DNA of 64,000 bases. Source: Anisus vortex. Lineage: Eukaryota; Mollusca; Gastropoda; Planorbidae. This document shows, in pieces, positions 22,163 through 39,079 of the stretch. How positions within the stretch are numbered: position 1 is the stretch's first letter; every line of letters begins with the position of its first letter. The DNA is taken from contig OX421499.1 in the NCBI GenBank assembly GCA_949126835.1, positions 3,736,553 to 3,800,552 of the forward strand. Reading direction: 5' to 3'. Position numbers and translations under genes: made by a program. A model generated the notes under the pieces. That model was not told the origin of the DNA, ran no database searches, and worked only from the letters and a program-made list of their open reading frames with translations.

Positions 22163-22430
22163 GTGGCATGATGGCCGAGTAGCAGCGCGTTCGACTGGCG
22201 ATTCGAAGGTTCTGGGTTCGAATCCTGGTGCAGGCTAGGATTTTTTTTTTACTTGAGTGTGCCCGTGAGTCCACCCAGCTCTGATGGGTACCTTACACTA
22301 GTTAGGGTAAAGTAAAGGCAGCTGGGCATTATGCTGGCCACACATCCCCTCGTATGCCGTGGCTACAGAAACTGGTGAAGGCTGCTGCATTAGCCATATG
22401 ATCAGTCTGGTCTGACGGGTACTTTACTTT
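22163..22430 (+). mobile_element. tRNA-derived SINE, family S1 (near full length)
   Basis: tRNA-like head with an A-box-like GATGGCCGAGTAGCAG and B box GGTTCGAATCC, then the S1 body ('GAGTCCACCCAGCTCTGATG', 'GGCAGCTGGGCATTATGCTG') ending GGGTACTTTACTTT. Pol III promoter intact by eye. Confidence 0.85.
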
Positions 22431-22817
22431 CTCTTCAGAGCTGCGTTGATTCAGGATTTAAATCATGACTTGCAACCCATTCACAGCTCGAATAGCTCTC
22501 GTAGTGAAAATGATCTGGTATGAATTAGTTGAAAGAATCTCTAAACATGTAAAATGACACAATAAAAAATAAAACAGAACAACTTTTAAAGTGAAACGTA
22601 TCTTTTATGTGCAAGCAGATAGAGATAGAGAGAGAGGTGTAGAGGTTATGGCTGATTAAGTCAAAATGAGACGGGTACTTTAAATTATCAGCAATGTTTA
22701 CCAAAAGAACACCACTACAAATGGCTTAGTTGAACATACACATAATGATACAATTGATTGTTAAATAGTGTCCTCATTTTTACTAAATACCATTATTTGC
22801 TATTGTCTTTAGTAACA

Positions 22818-25344
<2,527 letters not shown>

Positions 25345-25397
25345 CTTGTTGTTGGGACCTATTGACAATGAGAATAGAACTACATCAGCATTGGCAG

Positions 25398-25403
25398 TTT
25401 ATA
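25398..25403 (-). promoter_or_regulatory. TATA box of EF-hand gene B
   Basis: TATAAA on the minus strand, 54-59 bases upstream of the start codon, in the same conserved context as gene A. Confidence 0.65.
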
Positions 25404-25549
25404 TTTCGAAAACGCATAGACTTGTAGATTTATAGTCTAAGTACACTTTACCAATGCTTAATTAATCTATTTTTATTGCACAAAAGTTTTTTGCATTACC
25501 ATTTGTTTGTTTTTTTAAGAGGCTCAATATTGTGTTGGCTTTTCCAAAC

Positions 25550-25975
25550 ACTATGATACACATGGACCGCTTGCTTTAGTATTTCTGCTATATGATGACT
25601 TGAAACACTGATTTATTTCGGAATTCCCGATTATAAAAAAAGTAATTGTTGTACAAGTTCCGTTTCATTTAATCGCTATGATTTTCTCAACGAAAAATTT
25701 AAATCGAAAGTTGTATACAGCGGAAACATTTATAGATCAGTGTTGTATGCGCATAGAAAAAGAACATAAGCTCTAAAAATAGAACAAGCGGTCTATCTTA
25801 TTATAGGTCAATGATAATAGGAATAATAGGCCTACAAGTATTCATTTAAAATCGAAAAAATGCGATTCATAAAACGGAACTTGTATAGCAATTACTTTAT
25901 TTAGAGTAGGGAACTCCAAAAAAGAAAATAATTGTTGAAAAATCTAAAGCAAGCGGTCCATCTGTATTATAGTCT
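25550..25975. mobile_element. MITE with TGGACCGCTTGCTTTAG inverted repeats
   Basis: Arms 'ATACACATGGACCGCTTGC' and the reverse complement of 'GCAAGCGGTCCATCTGTAT' pair over about 30 bp. Interior non-coding. The site is empty in copy A at about 16855. It lies about 200 bp upstream of gene B; a related element lies upstream of gene C. Confidence 0.8.
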
Positions 25976-26423
25976 CTGTTTTTTCACTAGTCCATTACAA
26001 AATCAGTTGGCTTTTCTAAATTTTGAGGAAAGATAATTCGTAAGCCAAACGAGTTGGTCCTTGTTTAGGAAATATGCAAATCGCTAAGTCTTTTCGGGTA
26101 TTTGATTATATGATTTCCTATTTAGGGGCCTACAGCTATTTCAATTTTTCTTTGCTCATTATATTCCATTCCATTATGTTCTCATTTGTCGACCTTTTGT
26201 TCCCTTCATTCTGAGCAACAAATTTTAATGATCACTGTTAGTCTTTTTACGATTTTAGTCTTAAATCAAAGTCCTTTTTTAGAGCTCAGTCTATTTGTCT
26301 ATACAAGTTCTCATTCTATTCTCGGCGCTCAGTCCATTCTCTTCTTAACATATTCTGAGCTCTTTACCTTTTCTTAGCTTTTAGTCCAGTATTTGCTTAT
26401 AATAAGAATCTATTTATATATGT

Positions 26424-26611
26424 GAAGCCGGCTGGTCCAGCGGTTAGAACACCGGACTGTCAACCAAAAACCATCGGACAGGTCGCGGGTTCGAGCCCTG
26501 CCACCGGCGGATCCCTGTCGCCCTGCAGGAGTTTTGGGACTAGTAGACGTAATAATCTACTAGAGCGCACTGAGCATGCTAATAGCATGATAGAAGCGCT
26601 ATATAAAAACA

Positions 26612-26645
<34 letters not shown>
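26424..26645 (+). mobile_element. tRNA-derived SINE, family S2 (full length)
   Basis: tRNA-like head (GGCTGGTCCAGCGGTTAGA as A box region, CGGGTTCGAGCCCTGCC as B box), a body with GCACTGAGCATGCTAATAGC, and a tail AGCGCTATATAAAAACAA followed by (TTA)n. Empty site in copy A at about 17280. Confidence 0.85.
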
Positions 26646-26646
<1 letters not shown>

Positions 26647-27005
26647 GTATATATCATACTATCTAGTACATATAAATCAAACGATGTATCTTCTTTAATA
26701 TTTTATATGATATAAATATGATATAAAGATATTTAAACAGTTGTAACCTTTGACTAATTCATTTTTAACAAAAACAAAACTGGAAGAAAAAAAATTCATA
26801 CCAGGACTTTTTTATGAAGATCTCGAAAAGAACCGTACAGAAATCTTGAATCGTATATTTATATTTTAAAAACTTGAAAGTCACATGACCATGCGAAAAA
26901 AGCCAGCCTGATAGATAAGGTTAATCTGTTAAATTTGTTGTATTGTCTTAAACATATAGCCTACATCACTTTCAATAGGCTGGTTTGCTGTACCTACAGA
27001 GTAGG

Positions 27006-27482
27006 TATAGAACAGAATGCGCAATCCCTCTATGCGCAGTCACTAAAAGTGAAGCCATTTTCTTTTGATTCGAGGCAGCGTCACTAGAGACGCTACTATA
27101 GTAAAATGAGAAATGCTTTTTTATTACTGATATCTAGTCTTAGCAAGCTTAGGACTAAAGCAAGGCTACTAATATTAAGTAATATGAGGTTACAAGTTTC
27201 CGTTGTTTATCCTTTACGGTCAGGAAAGCCATGTAGTTTAACAAGCTTATTTGTTAAAAAATTAATAGTTTTCGCATCATTTTTGCATTTTATTACATAA
27301 TAGCCTTTTCCCCTTTTGCCTGAGGCATTAGCCTTGTGTGTTCGAACTTGTAGATTTGCTGAAAAAGACATTGTAAATAAGCATAAATATATAGTGTAAC
27401 CAGGTCCACTGAGTCTACACAGTATGACGTCGGTATTACTTCCTGAAACGGAAAAAAATGCGATTGTGCATTCTGTTCTATA
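27006..27482. mobile_element. MITE with TATAGAACAGAATGC inverted repeats
   Basis: Termini TATAGAACAGAATGCGCAAT and the reverse complement of ATTGTGCATTCTGTTCTATA match with one mismatch over 20 bp. The element is absent from copy A, where the flanks join at about 17610. No transposase frame. Confidence 0.8.
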
Positions 27483-27589
27483 TTTATTGTGCGGTTGTAC
27501 CTCTATTCACAACATACACGATTCTCGATGTCTTAATGTTGCATTATTTACATAATATATATGTTGCTTTTAATTTTACCACACATATT

Positions 27590-27775
27590 TAAATAGTGAA
27601 AAATTGTCCTTATTTTCGAATAGTCTGCAACTAGCTTTCAGTGGCTGCTAGCAGTTTCCAGGTCTCACATCCGTACAGAACAATTGTTTTTACAAGGGCT
27701 CTGTAAAGCCTGAGTTTTGTTGGGAGACTAATGCCTTTTGCTGGACCAGATTCTATTAGGTCTAGCCATAGCCGC
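27590..27775 (-). mobile_element. RTE-type reverse-transcriptase fragment (duplicate)
   Basis: Paralogue of 17690-17885; reads RALVKTIVLYGCETWKLLAA on the minus strand, with more stops downstream. Confidence 0.7.
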
Positions 27776-27925
27776 TATGGCTCATAAATAGATCTATATT
27801 TTGCATGTATTACAAAATATGTATTACCTGTTAGAAGTCCAGTTTTCGTAAGCTGTCAAAGGTAATCGATATTATCTATGTTACGTTCTACTATTAAGTG
27901 GTCTAATTATCTATTATAAAATCTA

Positions 27926-28018
27926 GGTAACACAGTGGTCGAGCGGCAGCGCTTTTGACTTGCGTTCCGAAGGCTCTGGGTTCGTATCCTGGTTAAGACT
28001 AGGATTTGTTCCGTGGTC
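27926..28018 (+). mobile_element. SINE S1, head only
   Basis: CAGTGGTCGAGCGGCAGCG and GGGTTCGTATCCTGG mark the A- and B-box regions. The body is cut off where a LINE 3' end begins in opposite orientation. Confidence 0.7.
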
Positions 28019-28480
28019 CGAGTCTAGTCTTGCATTTTTATAAATGTTTTAAATGATGTAAATTTACTGTTTTTCCTGGTTTGTTCAGGCAACCCATCCC
28101 ATGCCTGAATGCCAATCGGGAAGACAGAGTACTTCTATGTATTTGTTCTCGCATACGGGTTAAAAGTGTTTTTGTCTTTATGTTTATCTGAGCACGAAAC
28201 AGGTTGTTATTTTGTTGTATTTCCAATTTAGAGTTTACTGCCATTAGTATTGTTACTACTTTACTCTTTGCCCTTCTTTCCTCTAGTGTTTCTAGATTTA
28301 GTGATTTGACTATTGGTGTTAATCTTGTTAATTGGGAATATTCACTAGTTATGAACCGTTCAGCTCTTTTCTGAATGTTTTCTAATTTTTTAATATTTTC
28401 TTTAGTTGATAGGTCCCATACAGATCCTGCATATTCTATTATAGATTTGTATAGATTGATTTCATTGTTTATTTAACAAT
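28019..28480 (-). mobile_element. LINE reverse-transcriptase C terminus and 3' end (family L-1)
   Basis: Minus frame: SIIEYAGSVWDLSTKENI, KLENIQKRAERFITSEYS, then LNLETLEERRAKSKVV and the LAFRHGMGCLNKPGK region (shifted frame of the terminal WNGLPEQTRK motif). No MITE at the site where three sister copies carry one. Confidence 0.8.
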
Positions 28481-28536
28481 GTTATTTTTTTCTTGATATG
28501 TCTTTGACAATGCCTTTTTTTGTACATATTTTATAG

Positions 28537-28856
28537 GCAACACATAATGTATGACACCCAGCACATTTTCGACACACAACACATATTTGACACGCCACAC
28601 ACTGACAATCTATTTACCATGCAACACATATATGAAACGCCACACATTGACAATCTATTTGCCATGCAACACATATATGACACGGCACACATAGACAATC
28701 TATTTGCCATGCAACACATATATGACACGCCACACATAGACAATCTATTTGCCATGCAGTACATATATGACACGCCACACATAGACAGTCTATTTCGCTA
28801 TGCAATACATTTATGACACGTCACACATAGACAATCTATTTGTCATGCAACACATA
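28537..28856. repeat. ~60-bp minisatellite
   Basis: Five to six copies of a 60-bp unit with CACACATAGACAATCTATTT and GCCATGCAACACATATATG. The array is cut by the LTR element at 28857; related ACACATAT-rich sequence resumes at 33251-33480. Confidence 0.9.
28852..28856. repeat. LTR-element target duplication, left
   Basis: ACATA, repeated at 33246-33250. Confidence 0.85.
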
Positions 28857-30253
28857 TGTCACAATTCTGGATTTAATAGTGACTATTAGCACTTAGATAG
28901 ATAGCAGTGTATAACTAGAACCTTAGATTAGCTTAAGTTTAGCTAGAATAGAGAGAAGGTTAGTCTGACGTCACTATCTTCTCCCTCCCTTACGCAATTA
29001 CATCTCCCCATCACTCTTTCTCACCTGTTTCTCTACCCTTCACTATACTCTTGTACTACGCCCAAATTCAGAGTCTACTGACTAATACGACCAACGTGGT
29101 ACTACATCTTGGTTGAATGGGTACGAATGTGTTAGTTAGAATGTATATATTTTATCCTATGCTATATTAATGTATTCATATCATGTCTTAATGTATTTAT
29201 ATCTTGTGCTATTTTAACGCATGTGTAGACAGTCATTACTCGATCCCTCACTCACCCCCCCTCTTCGCGCCCCCGCCACCCCCCCCCTTTATATCCCCTC
29301 AGCTTAGCGGCACGTTATGCAATTGCTTTGAGACGGTCGTTCCCTGAGCGAGTCATTACTCGATCCCTCACTCACCCCCTCCTCTTCGCGTCCCCGCCAC
29401 CCCCACCCCCTTTTATATCCCCTCAGCTTAGCGGCATGTTATGCAATTGCTTTGAGACGGTCGTCCCCTGAGCGTTGACCAAAGAACCCAGTTCGCACAC
29501 ATATAACTAATTCTCGTCCGAAACCCCCCCCCCCAGCCACTTGAGTTAACTACTTAAAATTCTACCAAAGGGAGATAAATTCCCCCACTCAGCATGACGT
29601 CTGTATAAATTGTCTTTCATCTAGACCTCTCCCCCCCCCCCTTTCCGCCCTCGCAACCCCGACCCCCAATCCATTTTTGGCTCCAATAAGCTTTTCTTAT
29701 GCAAATGTATATTCAATCTAGCCAATGAGAATATGATGTAATTAAATGTAAGCCAACCAAATTAACCTTGGGTCAGGTGACTAATGTTCACGGAAAAGCC
29801 CGCCCAACTAAACTAGAGCAGATCTCCCCCAGCTCCCGAGCTAGACACATCGTTTTGGTCTAGCTCCCGAATTGTTACTTGGACTTGCAGATACTTAGCC
29901 AGTAATCGTAATTCCCTCATTATAGTTACGTAGCCTAAACTTGGATTCCGCAACAACACAGTATATTGAGTGTTAGACGTTCCTGTGCATATATCTCAAG
30001 CATTGTATCTCCCCTGCATGTTAGTATGTGTATCTCATCATTGGATATTGAAGTTGAATCATAAATAAACACCTGAAACGTAACCAGAGACTTGCTTGCC
30101 TAACTTAGAACTGTCTGTTTGTGTGTGTTTAACAACATCTAAGCGAGCCAGTAGAGAACAAATAAATATTCCAGGTCAACCACAGCATCGGCACCTCATA
30201 CCTCTAAGACAACCAGCCATTATTACCCCCCTCTCAATTGCCACGTCGTGACA
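28857..30253 (+). repeat. 5' LTR of a Ty3/Gypsy element
   Basis: 1397 bp, begins TGTCACAATTC and ends CACGTCGTGACA (TGTCAC...GTGACA termini). Almost identical to 31849-33245; only a few differences are visible by eye, mostly in homopolymer runs. It contains an internal tandem duplication of about 120 bp ('AGTCATTACTCGATCCCTCA' to 'GACGGTCGT' twice). Confidence 0.95.
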
Positions 30254-30469
30254 AAGTGGGACCTCGTATCCGGGATTATCTGAACTTCAAGCCGTTCAGC
30301 GCACTGTCAACAGCAACAACCCGAGGACTACGCCGATTCTGAAACCGACCCTGGATGGGGGCTCATCTCTCTACAACACAAAGACTCTAAGCCAGCAACC
30401 AGACCCGTCATCCCAACGCCAGCAACCAGATCCATCAACCCATCAAACCAGGCTCGCCACTTTACGCAG

Positions 30470-30605
30470 CCTACGCCACCCCAGCCTACGCTAACGCCAC
30501 CCCAGCCTACGCTAACGCCACCCCAGCCTACGCCTACGACACCCCAGCCTACGCTTACGCCACCCCAGCCTACGCCTACGCCACCACTGCCTACGCTTAC
30601 GCCAC
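30470..30605. repeat. 21-bp coding tandem repeat
   Basis: About six copies of a unit like CCCAGCCTACGCTAACGCCA, in frame with the RT start and just before it. Confidence 0.85.
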
Positions 30606-30642
30606 CAAAACAGTCAAAAACTTACTTTCCTCACACTCAGAT

Positions 30643-31804
30643 GTGCTAACTGACACCCCAGGACGTACTAACTTAGAGACGTTCACCATGAAAGTCACGG
30701 ACCCGCGACCCATTACGGTCAAGCCATATGCTATGCCCCACGCCAAACTGGACGTCATTGAGAAAGAAATCAATTATCTGTTAGCCCATAACATCATCGT
30801 GAGTTCAACCTCCCCATACAATGCGCCAAACCGTCCCCTTTGGCCTAAACAATTCCCCCTCCGTGTTCACTCGCATGATGCGAAAACTGATCCAGCCAAT
30901 TGACCGACCTGGGATCACCCACTTCGTGGATGACATCTTGATAGCCACGCACACCTGGGCAGAACATGTGGAAACGATAACCGCTCTACTAGCTAGACTC
31001 CGCGAAACCGGCCTAACCGCCAGGCCGTCGAAATGCATGGTAGGTTTCAATAAACTGAAATTCTTAGGTCACATGATCGAAAAGAATAAAATAATGCCAG
31101 ACGAAACCAAAGTAGAGAAAATTAAGTTAGCCCCTCAGCCCACCACCAAATCAGGTATAAGGTCCCTTCTAGGACTAACAGGGTATTACCAAAGGTTCAT
31201 ACCGCAATACAATAGCATCGCGGCCCCTTTAACAGACTTGACGCGGAAAAACCTCCCGGAAAAAGTCACCTGGTCAACAGAATGCCAGCTAGCGTTCGAC
31301 CAGCTGAAGGCTGCTCTCACTAGTAAACCCATACTCCGTCTGCCTGACCCGACCCGCCCCTACGTATTGAAGTGCGACGCTAGTGGACGCGCCGTCGGCG
31401 CGGCCCTGCTACAACCCGACCCGGAGCACGATAATATGCTGTTTCCCGTAGCATATGCCTCGCGTAAGCTCAATGCCACCCAGATGAATTACAGTACTTC
31501 TGAGCTAGAATGTTGGGCTCTTGTGTTTGGAATTGAGAAGTTCCACGTATACCTATACGGTCGCCATTTTATCCTCCACACAGACCACCAACCCCTCACG
31601 TTTCTCGCATGCGCAAAAAACCTAAACAGAAGGTTAATGAGGTACTCCCTCACCCTGTCACAGTACAGCTTCCAGACCATCTACCAGTCCGGGAAGGAAC
31701 ACCATCTCGCAGATTTCCTGTCCCGGTACTCTGACTCAGATCCCGCCCCTGACTCAGGCCCCACCGACACCACTCAAACCCCGGCCTCAGACTCAGTAAA
31801 TTAG
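30643..31804 (+). pseudogene. Gypsy RT (core deleted) plus RNase H
   Basis: The RT entry region is in one frame (30643-30903). The next block, VPFGLNNSPSVFTRMM and the FVDD palm motif, is in another frame (open 30821-31804). The segment with the first catalytic Asp is missing, consistent with a deletion at about 30820. The thumb (KFLGHMIEKNKIMPD), connection and RNase H domains are intact (DASGRAVGAALL, ELECWALVFGIEKF, HTDHQPLTFL), ending at FLSRYSDSD. An integrase would normally follow but is absent. Confidence 0.9.
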
Positions 31805-31848
31805 GTATGAATCCACTCTCACGTGTATTCCAAATTGGCCCGGAGGGA

Positions 31849-33245
31849 TGTCACAATTCTGGATTTAATAGTGACTATTAGCACTTAGATAGATAGCAGT
31901 GTATAACTAGAACCTTAGATTAGCTTAAGTTTAGCTAGAATAGAGAGAAGGTTAGTCTGACGTCACTATCTTCTCCCTCCCTTACGCAATTACATCTCCC
32001 CATCACTCTTTCTCACCTGTTTCTCTACCCTTCACTATACTCTTGTACTACGCCCAAATTCAGAGTCTACTGACTAATACGACCAACGTGGTACTACATC
32101 TTAGTTGAATGGGTACGAATGTGTTAGTTAGAATGTATATATTTTATCCTATGCTATATTAATGTATTCATATCATGTCTTAATGTATTTATATCTTGTG
32201 CTATTTTAACGCATGTGTAGACAGTCATTACTCGATCCCTCACTCACCCCCCCCCTCTTCGCGCCCCCGCCACCCCCCCCTTTATATCCCCTCAGCTTAG
32301 CGGCACGTTATGCAATTGCTTTGAGACGGTCGTTCCCTGAGCGAGTCATTACTCGATCCCTCACTCACCCCCTCCTCTTCGCGTCCCCACCACCCCCACC
32401 CCCTTTTATATCCCCTCAGCTTAGCGGCATGTTATGCAATTGCTTTGAGACGGTCGTCCCCTGAGCGTTGACCAAAGAACCCAGTTCGCACACATATAAC
32501 TAATTCTCGTCCGAAACCCCCCCCCCCCAGCCACTTGAGTTAACTACTTAAAATTCTACCAAAGGGAGATAAATTCCCCCACTCAGCATGACGTCTGTAT
32601 AAATTGTCTTTCATCTAGACCTCTCCCCCCCCCTTTCCGCCCTCGCAACCCCGACCCCCAATCCATTTTTGGCTCCAATAAGCTTTTCTTATGCAAATGT
32701 ATATTCAATCTAGCCAATGAGAATAGGATGTAATTAAATGTAAGCCAACCAAATTAACCTTGGGTCAGGTGACTAATGTTCACGGAAAAGCCCGCCCAAC
32801 TAAACTAGAGCAGATCTCCCCCAGCTCCCGAGCTAGACACATCGTTTTGGTCTAGCTCCCGAATTGTTACTTGGACTTGCAGATACTTAGCCAGTAATCG
32901 TAATTCCCTCATTATAGTTACGTAGCCTAAACTTGGATTCCGCAACAACACAGTATATTGAGTGTTAGACGTTCCTGTGCATATATCTCAAGCATTGTAT
33001 CTCCCCTGCATGTTAGTATGTGTATCTCATCATTGGATATTGAAGTTGAATCATAAATAAACACCTGAAACGTAACCAGAGACTTGCTTGCCTAACTTAG
33101 AACTGTCTGTTTGTGTGTGTTTAACAACATCTAAGCGAGCCAGTAGAGAACAAATAAATATTCCAGGTCAACCACAGCATCGGCACCTCATACCTCTAAG
33201 ACAACCAGCCATTATTACCCCCCTCTCAATTGCCACGTCGTGACA
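31849..33245 (+). repeat. 3' LTR of the Gypsy element
   Basis: 1397 bp, the same termini as the 5' LTR; near identity implies a recent insertion. Confidence 0.95.
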
Positions 33246-33250
33246 ACATA
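33246..33250. repeat. LTR-element target duplication, right
   Basis: ACATA, matching 28852-28856. Confidence 0.85.
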
Positions 33251-33563
33251 TCTGGCGCCGAAAGCATATTTACACGTAACACGTAGATCTATATGAAACC
33301 CAACACATATTATATTATATCAACACTTGTTTGACTCGCAAGATACATATATATGATACGCATCACATATATTATGGCGTTTAAAACTTACCTGATATTC
33401 ATTTCGTGTCTGACACTTATAATTTAAAATTATCACACACACACATCACATACAAACACAGACATACGCATAGCATACATAGTATTAGTATACATATAAG
33501 ACTGGTCAGAAAAATCATCCATTATTTCAATAAACTATAACAGCTTTGGATGCAAGGAATTCG

Positions 33564-33569
33564 TTTATT
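33564..33569 (-). terminator. Polyadenylation signal of EF-hand gene C
   Basis: AATAAA on the minus strand (context TATAAATAAACG), about 80 bases after the stop codon of exon 3. Confidence 0.6.
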
Positions 33570-33645
33570 TATAAAAGTAAATCATTGTCTAGAATTCAGA
33601 AAAAATCTAATTGATAAGAAACAAGTAGAGTAGCGGTCACGTGAT

Positions 33646-35912
<2,267 letters not shown>

Positions 35913-36045
35913 TCTTTTTCCTGATCCAAGGAAAATATAAAACATAAAATAATAATACATTAATTTTACGAAATTTACAAATGTTTGATTAGAATATAAT
36001 CAGAATTAGCTAAACTAGGTTTGCAATTGATACTGCTTATTTAGA

Positions 36046-36663
36046 TCAAAGAAGTCATAAGATGGAACGCTTGCTCTATTTTTAGAGCTTATGTTAATTA
36101 TGTTCCTTTTCCGTGCTCATCCAATAACGATGTCTTAAATGACTTCTACGCTCCTACGTTAGCCTAATGTTTCCGCTGTATACAACTTTCAATTTTAAGT
36201 TACATTTTTCATTGAGAAAATCAAAGCCATTAAATAAAACGGAAGTGTACAGTGCAAAAGTGAATCGTAAATTCCGAAAAGCAGTCATTAAATAGCATTA
36301 AAGAAACGGCCCCAATGTGTGCTTTCTGCAATGTCAACTTAACAGTGTCTCACATTTTGTTGGAGTGTAATACATTTAAGGAAATTCGACGTAAATTCTA
36401 TTACTGTAGAACTCTTCATGAACTTTTCAGCAAAATTAAACCCAATCATATGATAAACTATATTAAAGACATACAACTGTACAACAGACTTTAAAGAAAT
36501 AAGAACAATGAAATGAATACAAGAGAAACATGACAACAATGTTATCAAAAAGACCCTATATAACCTTCGATGTTGATGGGCCGGAAATTCAACAATTCAA
36601 TTCAATTCAATAACAGAAATATTAAAGCAAGCGGTCTATCTTATTTATAGTCTTTGGTCAAGC
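36046..36663. mobile_element. MITE of the GGACCGCTTGCT family upstream of gene C, carrying a LINE insertion
   Basis: Left arm AGATGGAACGCTTGCT and right arm AGCAAGCGGTCTATCTT are inverted copies related to those of 25550-25975. A LINE end at 36295-36600 is nested inside. It starts about 130 bp upstream of the gene C start codon. Confidence 0.7.
36295..36600 (+). mobile_element. LINE 3' end with terminal CCHC-like motif
   Basis: Plus frame reads APMCAFCNVNLTVSHILLEC, then FKEIRRKFYY and INYIKDIQLYNRL and a stop. This is the C-X2-C...H...C 'HILLEC' block that ends many Jockey/I-group LINE ORF2s. It ends in an (AATTC)n tail. Inserted into the MITE. Confidence 0.8.
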
Positions 36664-38640
36664 CGATAATCTGCCCACCTAACATAAAAAAAAAAGTAAG
36701 CTTCTTTGATTATATAGGTTATTTAAAATTTGATTGATACACATTAAACATTATCCACGGTATTAGTTTGTAAGGTAATACATTTAATTTACATTTACTA
36801 TACATTTACTTACTTGCTGTGAACTGATAGACAGATTGTAGTGGCGGTGCAGACACTTTTATAACAACTAGAGTTGTCTACCTTTTTTTATATAGAGTTT
36901 AGTTGTTTTTTTTTTAAAGAATAATGTTTACAGTGGATCTCATACGGGGAATAGTGACGTACACAGTACTCTCAAACTAATACTATAATTGCCTCGAAAA
37001 AACAACAACGGACAAGCCTTCCGGCTCTGATGTACAGGACGTAACGGTGTTCAGGGGTGAACCAGGGGGAGAGGGAGGGGGAACACCAGAGTTTTGTCCG
37101 GGCGCCAGCCACCCCGACGGCACGCCGATGAGGCTATAAGGCCCATGAGTCACGCCGTGTATAACTTAAGGTTCGGTCTCCGCAGCACACATGCACTATT
37201 TTCTTCCACTGCGAATCCCCCTAGGATCATTATCGTGGTGGCCCGCCCGTATACCTGCAATGTCGCCCGGTAGCACAAATTCCATACTGTAGGTATGGAC
37301 ATGAAACTAATAGAGGCATGTGGTCTGCCGATAATGGGTCGTATTGCCAGTTTCAAAGTCTGAGGTTTAAATCCCGAAAATATTTGACTTTTTTTTTGTA
37401 GTTCAAGCTATATGTAGCTTTCGTGGGTAAGCGCAAGGTTCTGGGTTCTATTGCCAGACATCAGCTGGGTTGCATGTTAGAATTGTGGAAGTAGATGCAC
37501 ATGTATTAATGTTCCCATTGCACCAAAGAACATCAGCAGAAGTGGCCATTATTTTTCAAATGCTGTGCAAATGAGACTGATGCTCTTAAAAAATGGGAGG
37601 CCCTTTTAAGTCTGACGCTTTGCACAGAGAGCTAAATATAACCGAAAATCCTAAGCGCGCCCAGCTGCTGCCCATTTATTTCTGTACCCATGGGCCTTAA
37701 AGCTGGTGAAGCGTGCAAACCACCGATACGCGCCCATTAATGAGTACACCGGTAGGCTAACGTATGGGAACTCCCCCCTCCCCCCCTTCCTTTGGGAGTC
37801 CGCTGATCCAAGCATGGGTGAGACCCCACCTAAGCTTGATGGTGAGCAAAGGAATAGGGCGCAAAGGAATAGGGCGCAACAGTACCCGTCTCGTCAACCC
37901 GGTGTCTGGATGACCAAGCCTATAGTCTGGACTTTGTACTACCGGGCGAAATTTCAGGTATTAGGAGGTAATGCCCTCGTTAATGATCCGGGGTAAACTA
38001 CATAAGGAGGAAAAGATGCAGTGCATGTGTCAACGGGAAACCTAACAGGCCAAACTGCGGCATGCCTGGGACAGGGTCTTAGAGCTAGGATGACTTCACC
38101 CACCCCCTTTTCACGTTTCTCCTCTTACTCAAGAACCGGAAGACTTTTAAAATTAGGCACCAAATCTTCTGTGTTCAGAACCACTGTAGATTCAAACAAC
38201 AAATTAGCATGGGCGTGGGAACAGGTCCATGTGGTCATGCTTTTTGTCTAAGCCGGAGTTTGTTGATTCTTTGACTTCAGTTTACGGGATACCAAAGAGA
38301 TGTAACATTACTTTTACATATGAGTTATTTAGCTCCATTCAATGTTGTCAAATTTTTTTTTAAAGTACATGATAGCAGATACTTTTTTTTATAGCGTCGT
38401 TATAGATCTAATTTTAAGATAAAATTGACAGTTTTTAAGAACCATACAAGATTCTAATTAAAAAGAAAAATATATAATTATTAATGTATTTTAAACTTGG
38501 AGGTTTGTGTGTATGTGTCGAATTATGTAAGGCGGGATGATTGCACTTTTCTACCATATAGTTGATAGAGTTATTTAATCTTATTTATATGTGTCTTGTA
38601 CTAAATATTTTTGAAAGATAAAAAGCGAAAGATTATCCCA
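36664..38640. other. Unassigned sequence, partly GC-richer
   Basis: No gene recognised. 37020-38250 has a higher GC content than its surroundings and C/G runs, suggesting a decayed transposable element, but I could not identify a domain or termini. Confidence 0.4.
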
Positions 38641-38790
38641 GAAATTTTTTTCTGGTTCATGAAGTCCAGGCTTGTTCTATAGGAATATAGGGACTTTGTG
38701 GGCACATCTCCTTTTTAAAAATAAAATTGCATCTTCTAGTTCTCTCGAACTTAAATCGAGTACTATATTCATTATAAATAGATTTTTTTT
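38641..38790. repeat. Dispersed duplication, copy 1
   Basis: About 130 bp ('CATGAAGTCCAGGCTTGTT' to 'TAGTTCTCTCGAACTT') recurs diverged at 39080-39215. Each copy is followed by an S1 SINE, so a SINE-containing segment may have been duplicated. Confidence 0.6.
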
Positions 38791-38813
38791 CTAAAGTAAA
38801 TAAGATCATCATT

Positions 38814-39060
38814 GGGCTCGGTGGCCGAGTGGTAGCGCGTTCGACTGGCATACCGAAAGTCCAGGGTTCGAATCCTGGTGGAGGCTATGATTTTTCCACT
38901 GGACTCGAGGATGTCCCTGAGTCTACCAAGCTCTGATGTGTACCTGCCCTTAGTTAGGGTAAAGAAAGGCGGCTGTACATTGTGCTGGCCACACAATCAC
39001 CTAGTATGCCGAGGCCACATAAACTGGTGAACGCTACCTTATCGAAGGGTACTTTACTTA
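38814..39060 (+). mobile_element. SINE S1
   Basis: A-box region CGGTGGCCGAGTGGTAGCG, B box GGGTTCGAATCCTGG, body and AGGGTACTTTACTTA end. Confidence 0.85.
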
Positions 39061-39079
39061 TGAACCATAATAATATACG

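Larger units (their letters stand above)
30254..31848 (+). mobile_element. Internal region of a non-autonomous, internally deleted Gypsy element
   Basis: Only 1.6 kb separates the LTRs. There is no recognisable Gag, protease or integrase. From 30470 to 30605 a 21-bp unit encodes a repeated Ala/Tyr/Thr/Pro heptad. It is followed by the start of RT (DVLTDTPGRTNL, then KPYAMPHAKLDVIEKEI), a deletion, and the rest of RT plus RNase H. A purine tract (CGGAGGGA) precedes the 3' LTR. It would need enzymes supplied in trans. Confidence 0.85.

Noticed and set aside
28520..28816. Frames of 60-98 aa on both strands with a 20-aa periodicity
   Set aside because: The 60-bp minisatellite has a period divisible by three, so it stays open in several frames; no start context or homology.
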